From Desulfobulbaceae bacterium (GTDB taxonomy: Bacteria > Desulfobacterota > Desulfobulbia > Desulfobulbales > SURF-16): DNA of 8,510 nt. The stretch is taken from the NCBI GenBank assembly GCA_024763115.1, contig JANTGB010000078.1, positions 1-8,510 of the forward strand. The letters run 5' to 3'. A model generated the notes under the pieces. The model saw only the letters and a list, made by a program, of their open reading frames with translations, did no database searches and had not been told where the DNA came from. The position numbers and the translations under genes were made by a program. Below, piece after piece: positions 5,778 through 8,510 of the stretch. Within the stretch, counting starts at the first letter, position 1. Each line of letters opens with the position of its first letter.

Positions 5778-6873
5778 TCCGCATCTCTCTTAAAACCTGG
5801 GCCACAGCACTTACAAGTCGTTTATTTTCTTTAACGGTTCCCACTGTAATTCTGATGTATGTCGGATAACCATAAGCGTTCATGGCTCTAATTATCACGC
5901 CTTGCAGTAGCATTTTTTCATAAAATTCTTTGGCGGCAAATCCAACATCAACCAGGAAAAAATTGGTCTGGGTGGGAAATGTCCGGCAACCAATCTGCTC
6001 AAGTTCCTTGCGCAGCCAGGCAATTCCCTCCCTGGTCATGGTCAGGGTTTTTTGATAATGTTCTTCATCTTCAAGGCTGGCCAGAGCACCAATCTGGGCC
6101 AGTTCATTAACATTAAACGGCTGGCGAACCCGGTGCAGATATGTGGCTATTTCAGCTGTCATTATGCCGAATCCAACCCGCAAACCAGCAATACCATAGG
6201 CCTTGGAAAAAGTACGCAGACCGACCACAGCGGTCTTGCCGTGCATATATTTTCTAACGTCAAGGCGCAACGCCAAATCAACAAAATCGACATAGGCCTC
6301 ATCCAGCACAACAATAACGTTTTCCGGTATTGTGGCCAGAAAATTTTCAAACTCTTTTCCGGTAAAAACAGTTCCAGCAGGGTTGTTAGGATTATCCAGG
6401 AAAATCAGCCGGGTCTTATCATTAACCAGAGCGCTGATTGTTTTCAGGTCATGACGCATATTTTTCAAAGGGACAACCCGATTTACCCCGTTTCTGGCCT
6501 GCACCATGGTTTGATAAACAAGAAAGGAGGGATGGCTGGTAATTACCTCATCCCCTGGGCTGACAAAGGCTGCAACCAGCAATTCAATTATCTCATTTGA
6601 GCCGTTGCCGAATACAAGCTCATCCAGCCTGATCTCCAGTTTATCCGCCAGGGCCCGAGCCAGATAATAACAGCTGCCGTCAGGGTAGCGATGGAGATTT
6701 TCCAGGCCCAGGGCAATAGCCTTAACCGCTTTGGGAGAAGGCCCCAGGGAATTTTCATTGGAGGCCATTTTGATTGAATCGGTTATGCCGTATTCCCGTT
6801 CCAGTTCCTTCAGAGGTTTGCCGGGTGGATAAGGTATAAGGTTTTTAATATTTTCGCTGACTGATAATTTCAA
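5761..6873 (-). CDS. hisC: Histidinol-phosphate aminotransferase (PLP-dependent, class I/II fold)
   Basis: HisC exchanges the amino group between glutamate and imidazole-acetol phosphate in histidine synthesis; close homologues also serve in tyrosine and phenylalanine synthesis. The 370 residues are full length and show ASNENSLGPSP (37-47), the substrate-proximal YPDGS (63-67), GNGSNEII (89-96), LDNPNNPAGTVF (159-170), VVLDEAYVDF (188-197) and the PLP lysine K224 in TFSKAYGIAGLRVGFG, with R232 and R341 (YIRITVG) as expected arginine contacts. The start is TTG at 6873, supported by AGGA 5 bases upstream and by the fact that the family's N-terminus (ENIKNLIPYPPGKPL) begins right after it. The first gene of hisC-cmk-pilZ, it overlaps cmk by 17 bases. 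No other his genes are present, and the cmk neighbour recalls aroA/tyrA-cmk operons, so an aromatic aminotransferase role is possible. Confidence 0.93.
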   Translation of the reverse strand: MKLSVSENIKNLIPYPPGKPLKELEREYGITDSIKMASNENSLGPSPKAVKAIALGLENLHRYPDGSCYYLARALADKLEIRLDELVFGNGSNEIIELLVAAFVSPGDEVITSHPSFLVYQTMVQARNGVNRVVPLKNMRHDLKTISALVNDKTRLIFLDNPNNPAGTVFTGKEFENFLATIPENVIVVLDEAYVDFVDLALRLDVRKYMHGKTAVVGLRTFSKAYGIAGLRVGFGIMTAEIATYLHRVRQPFNVNELAQIGALASLEDEEHYQKTLTMTREGIAWLRKELEQIGCRTFPTQTNFFLVDVGFAAKEFYEKMLLQGVIIRAMNAYGYPTYIRITVGTVKENKRLVSAVAQVLREMRNDDRQ

Positions 6874-6995
6874 TTTTTTCCTGTTTCCATTCAGATGTAA
6901 TCAATAAAACCTGTCCGATAATACGAAATTTGTACCGAGCCAAAGGTAACAGATTAATTTATCTTCAACAAGACGCTGTTTATTTTTATTTTCAA

Positions 6996-7020
6996 GTAAC
7001 TACTCATGGGGTAAGCGCCT
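6996..7020 (-). repeat. Solo end of the MITE/REP-like repeat
   Basis: GTAACTACTCATGGGG (6996-7011) and the next six bases match the reverse complement of the right end of copy 1 (4592-4613) at 21 of 22 positions. Beyond about 7020 the similarity fades, with only scattered matches to about 7060, and the opposite terminus is missing. It is either a deletion relic or a small autonomous unit of the same family. It lies between hisC and the terminator of the PEP-CTERM gene. Confidence 0.7.
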
Positions 7021-7097
7021 GATGAATAGCTTCGGGAATAACCTCAATTATTTGTTTCCTTACCAAACCATCCAACAAAACCAACCGGATATTAAAC

Positions 7098-7137
7098 AAA
7101 AAAACGCCTTGTCCTCAAAATGGACAAGGCGTTTTTT
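7098..7137 (-). terminator. Strong intrinsic terminator of the PEP-CTERM gene, bidirectional
   Basis: A perfect stem of AAAACGCCTTGTCC (7101-7114) and GGACAAGGCGTTTT (7122-7135) encloses a 7-base loop. On the minus strand the hairpin is followed by seven T, ending the PEP-CTERM transcript about 40 bases after its stop codon. On the plus strand a run of six T also follows, so it would stop transcription from either side. Confidence 0.93.
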
Positions 7138-7173
7138 GATCTGCTACTCACAGATAACTATAAGGAGAAAAGA

Positions 7174-7848
7174 TTATTTATTTACAATTTTTTTGCGGCC
7201 CAGTCCGGCAATACCGACAAGACCGGAACCAAAAAGAAACATAGTAGCAGGTTCAGGTACAGGGGCGGTGGAACCACCGGAAGTGGCATCACAACCGGAA
7301 TAAGCTCCAGAAACAACTTTACCTCCAAGAGTATATCCCTGCCCCCAGGCCTGTCCTTCATCCCAATCCCAATATGATAGAGCATCTCCACCATTGGCAT
7401 TGGCATATCTGTCTGAACCCGACAAGGTATAATCAACGGTCAACTGAATTGGATCATTAGTACTTGTCATAGGCGTGCCGGTGCCGTCATTATAACTTAT
7501 TGAAAATTCAGCTATTCCACACAAGTCATTAAAATTAAACCCAATAAAAGTAAATGTAACCCAGTCAGCAGGGCTAACCATAGTAAAATCACCAGCATCT
7601 AACAAAGATATATCGAACACATCTTTTTCAAATTCAATAGCCAGCGAATTTACCTGGACATCAGAATCATCTATATAGAATGAATATAATGCCGTACCGG
7701 ATAAGGTGGAACTATCCCAGGAATTTTCATAATTTTGATTAACCATGCCGGTAGAGGCAAATGGAATTGAATATGCCGTTGCGCTGCCGACCAGAAAGAT
7801 TGATCCAACAAAAGCCAGAGCCACCCCTTTTGCGATTATTTTCTTCAT
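7174..7848 (-). CDS. PEP-CTERM sorting domain protein, secreted, function unknown
   Basis: The 224-residue product has a classic signal peptide (KK, hydrophobic 8-21, ATA cleavage site after residue 25) and a C-terminal PEP-CTERM tripartite signal: VPEP (197-200), a hydrophobic segment (202-217) and the basic tail RKK (218-220). Such proteins are exported by Sec and then processed and sorted by an exosortase at the outer face of the inner membrane, typically in bacteria that build exopolysaccharide or floc matrix. The middle part is beta-rich, acidic and Ser/Thr/Asp/Gly-rich, with two cysteines (110, 186) that could form a disulfide; I recognise no enzymatic domain. The ATG at 7848 has a near-perfect AAGGAG (7857-7862) 8 bases upstream. 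It appears to be monocistronic, with its own terminator and a likely sigma-54 promoter. No exosortase gene is in the window. Confidence 0.94.
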   Translation of the reverse strand: MKKIIAKGVALAFVGSIFLVGSATAYSIPFASTGMVNQNYENSWDSSTLSGTALYSFYIDDSDVQVNSLAIEFEKDVFDISLLDAGDFTMVSPADWVTFTFIGFNFNDLCGIAEFSISYNDGTGTPMTSTNDPIQLTVDYTLSGSDRYANANGGDALSYWDWDEGQAWGQGYTLGGKVVSGAYSGCDATSGGSTAPVPEPATMFLFGSGLVGIAGLGRKKIVNK

Positions 7849-7876
7849 TACGTTTTCTCCTTATAAAAATTTAACT

Positions 7877-7919
7877 TAGGGTTCACTATCTCTGCGAATT
7901 TATTTTTGAGTGAACCCCA
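7877..7919 (-). promoter_or_regulatory. Hairpin in the PEP-CTERM leader built from the dispersed AGTGARCCCTA motif
   Basis: GGGTTCACT (7879-7887) and AGTGAACCC (7909-7917) form a perfect 9-bp stem with a 21-base loop, 17 bases upstream of the ribosome binding site in the transcript. The right part on the plus strand, ATTTTTGAGTGAACCCCA (7902-7919), matches copy 1 of the dispersed motif at 16 of 18 positions. It lacks a T-run after the stem, so a simple terminator is unlikely. It could affect mRNA stability or be a small palindromic repeat element. Confidence 0.65.
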
Positions 7920-8001
7920 TAACCGTCAGCGAGTCGAAAAATCAATATCAATTATTAAAACAAGACTCAACCCGAACATTTGTATTCATGACTTTACCTA
8001 A

Positions 8002-8018
8002 AGCATAAAAGATGCCAA
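8002..8018 (-). promoter_or_regulatory. Candidate sigma-54 (RpoN) -24/-12 promoter for the PEP-CTERM gene
   Basis: Read on the minus strand, the sequence is TTGGCATCTTTTATGCT. It has the invariant GG and GC dinucleotides separated by exactly 10 bases and the leading TTGGCA of the RpoN consensus (YTGGCACG-N4-TTGCW), with TATGC in place of TTTGC-like bases at -12. Transcription would begin near 7992, leaving a leader of about 145 bases. PEP-CTERM genes in other bacteria are known to be controlled by RpoN with the PrsK/PrsR two-component system, which makes the match more credible. No activator gene is in the window. Confidence 0.55.
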
Positions 8019-8093
8019 CTACCATTAGCCAACAACAAAAGGTAAAAACATAACAAAATTTACTTGACGGCTCAGACAATCCATACATGGGAA

Positions 8094-8303
8094 GTAACTT
8101 GTCCGGGAGGAGTAGCGATTAATTTCCATAAACCATCGTATTTGTAACTAGTTACAGGGTAAAAATAAATGATAGGCGGAAAAATCAGGGAGATTTTCAC
8201 GATCAGTCGGGCACAGCGTATTAGTCATATATAAGCCGGCCTGACGGCCTGATCGCGGAAAGAGATAAGCGTATACTCTGTTCAGTGCCCTGTAAGCAGC
8301 TAC
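8094..8303 (-). repeat. MITE/REP-like structured repeat, copy 2 (210 bp, inverted)
   Basis: On the minus strand this copy begins GTAGCTGCTTACAGGG (8303 down to 8288) and ends near 8094 with the reverse complement of GTAACTTGTCCGGGAG. The core GACTAATACG and the flanking sequences match copy 1, and the central stem is perfect here: CGATCAG (8200-8206) with CTGATCG (8249-8255). The palindrome GTAACTAGTTAC is also present near 8143-8154. It is longer than copy 1 through insertions in both halves and is the most diverged copy. Confidence 0.75.
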
Positions 8304-8418
8304 TATAAAAAAAGGACACAACACTTATATCTAGTTGATAGAGCGTCATATTATCAATATGTATAATTTTTCTCCAACCATTAACCTGGATTATCCAAAT
8401 ATAATTATAAGAAATTAA
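8304..8418. other. AT-rich spacer between two inverted repeat copies
   Basis: About 115 bases, strongly AT-rich, separate copies 2 and 3. I see no gene, terminator or clear promoter. An open frame running through this stretch and the repeats on the minus strand lacks a ribosome binding site and is not credible. Confidence 0.6.
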
Positions 8419-8510
8419 GTAACTGCTCACAGGGCACCGCATATTTCCGCCATCAGTCCGGTTTACGTATGACTAATACGCGGCACCGGTCTGATGACGA
8501 AAATCTACGG
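8419..8510 (+). repeat. MITE/REP-like structured repeat, copy 3 (cut by the window end)
   Basis: It begins GTAACTGCTCACAGGG, identical to copy 1 for the first 19 bases, and runs to the edge of the window, so the right end is not seen. By eye, 82 of 92 bases equal copy 1. The central stem is long: CATCAGTCCGG (8451-8461) with CCGGTCTGATG (8486-8496), one mismatch, around the perfect CGTAT-GACTA-ATACG hairpin (8466-8480). Confidence 0.85.

Noticed and set aside
6052..6600. 182-residue open frame on the plus strand within hisC
   Set aside because: Antisense to a full-length HisC with all catalytic motifs; the translation has no recognisable domain.
6918..6947. Possible sigma-70 -10 box TATTAT on the minus strand upstream of hisC
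   Set aside because: No acceptable -35 hexamer occurs at 16-18 bases spacing, so I do not call a promoter.
7022..7303. 93-residue open frame on the plus strand after the solo repeat end
   Set aside because: It runs through the terminator hairpin and antisense to the PEP-CTERM gene, with no sensible ribosome binding site.
8221..8442. 73-residue open frame on the minus strand at the right edge
   Set aside because: It lies in two structured repeats and the AT-rich spacer, with no ribosome binding site.
4456..8510. CRISPR array formed by the repeated copies
   Set aside because: Copies are long, diverged, in both orientations and thousands of bases apart, with no regular spacers and no cas gene.

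Overview
This window looks chromosomal, from a Gram-negative bacterium with moderate GC. A sulfate-reducer-like member of the Desulfobacterota (Desulfobulbales type) would fit. The grounds are gene content and protein flavour: iron-containing alcohol dehydrogenase, DUF166 protein, CmoA/CmoB, a short PilZ protein and a PEP-CTERM protein. There is no taxonomic marker gene, so the assignment is an inference.

Layout. Positions 1-66 hold the end of an upstream unit closed by a strong intrinsic terminator, followed by about 345 bases with no recognisable gene. Positions 413-4421 (+) carry an Fe-type alcohol dehydrogenase, then, after a 121-base gap with a small tandem repeat, four overlapping genes: a 117-residue protein of unknown function, a DUF166 protein, cmoA and cmoB. 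CmoA makes carboxy-S-adenosylmethionine from SAM and prephenate, and CmoB uses it to finish 5-oxyacetyl-uridine at tRNA wobble position 34. Positions 4422-4663 are a convergent intergenic region almost filled by a 158-base MITE/REP-like element. Positions 4664-6873 (-) are the operon hisC-cmk-pilZ. Positions 7174-7848 (-) encode a secreted PEP-CTERM protein with a strong terminator downstream and, upstream, a long leader with a hairpin and a sigma-54-like -24/-12 element. Positions 8094-8510 hold two more copies of the MITE-like element, head to head, the last one cut by the window end.

The most notable non-coding content is two families of dispersed repeats. One has termini GTAACTRCTCAYRGGG and a conserved nested hairpin; there are three copies (4456-4613, 8094-8303, 8419-8510) plus a solo end (6996-7020). 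The other is a shorter palindromic motif, AGTGARCCCTA, found in the leader of the dehydrogenase, at the stop codon of cmoB in inverted orientation, and as both arms of a hairpin in the PEP-CTERM leader. I see no CRISPR array, tRNA, rRNA, transposase gene or phage gene, and no clear candidate for an entirely new defence or mobile system. The best leads are the DUF166-cmoA-cmoB linkage, the structured repeat family and the probable RpoN control of the PEP-CTERM gene.
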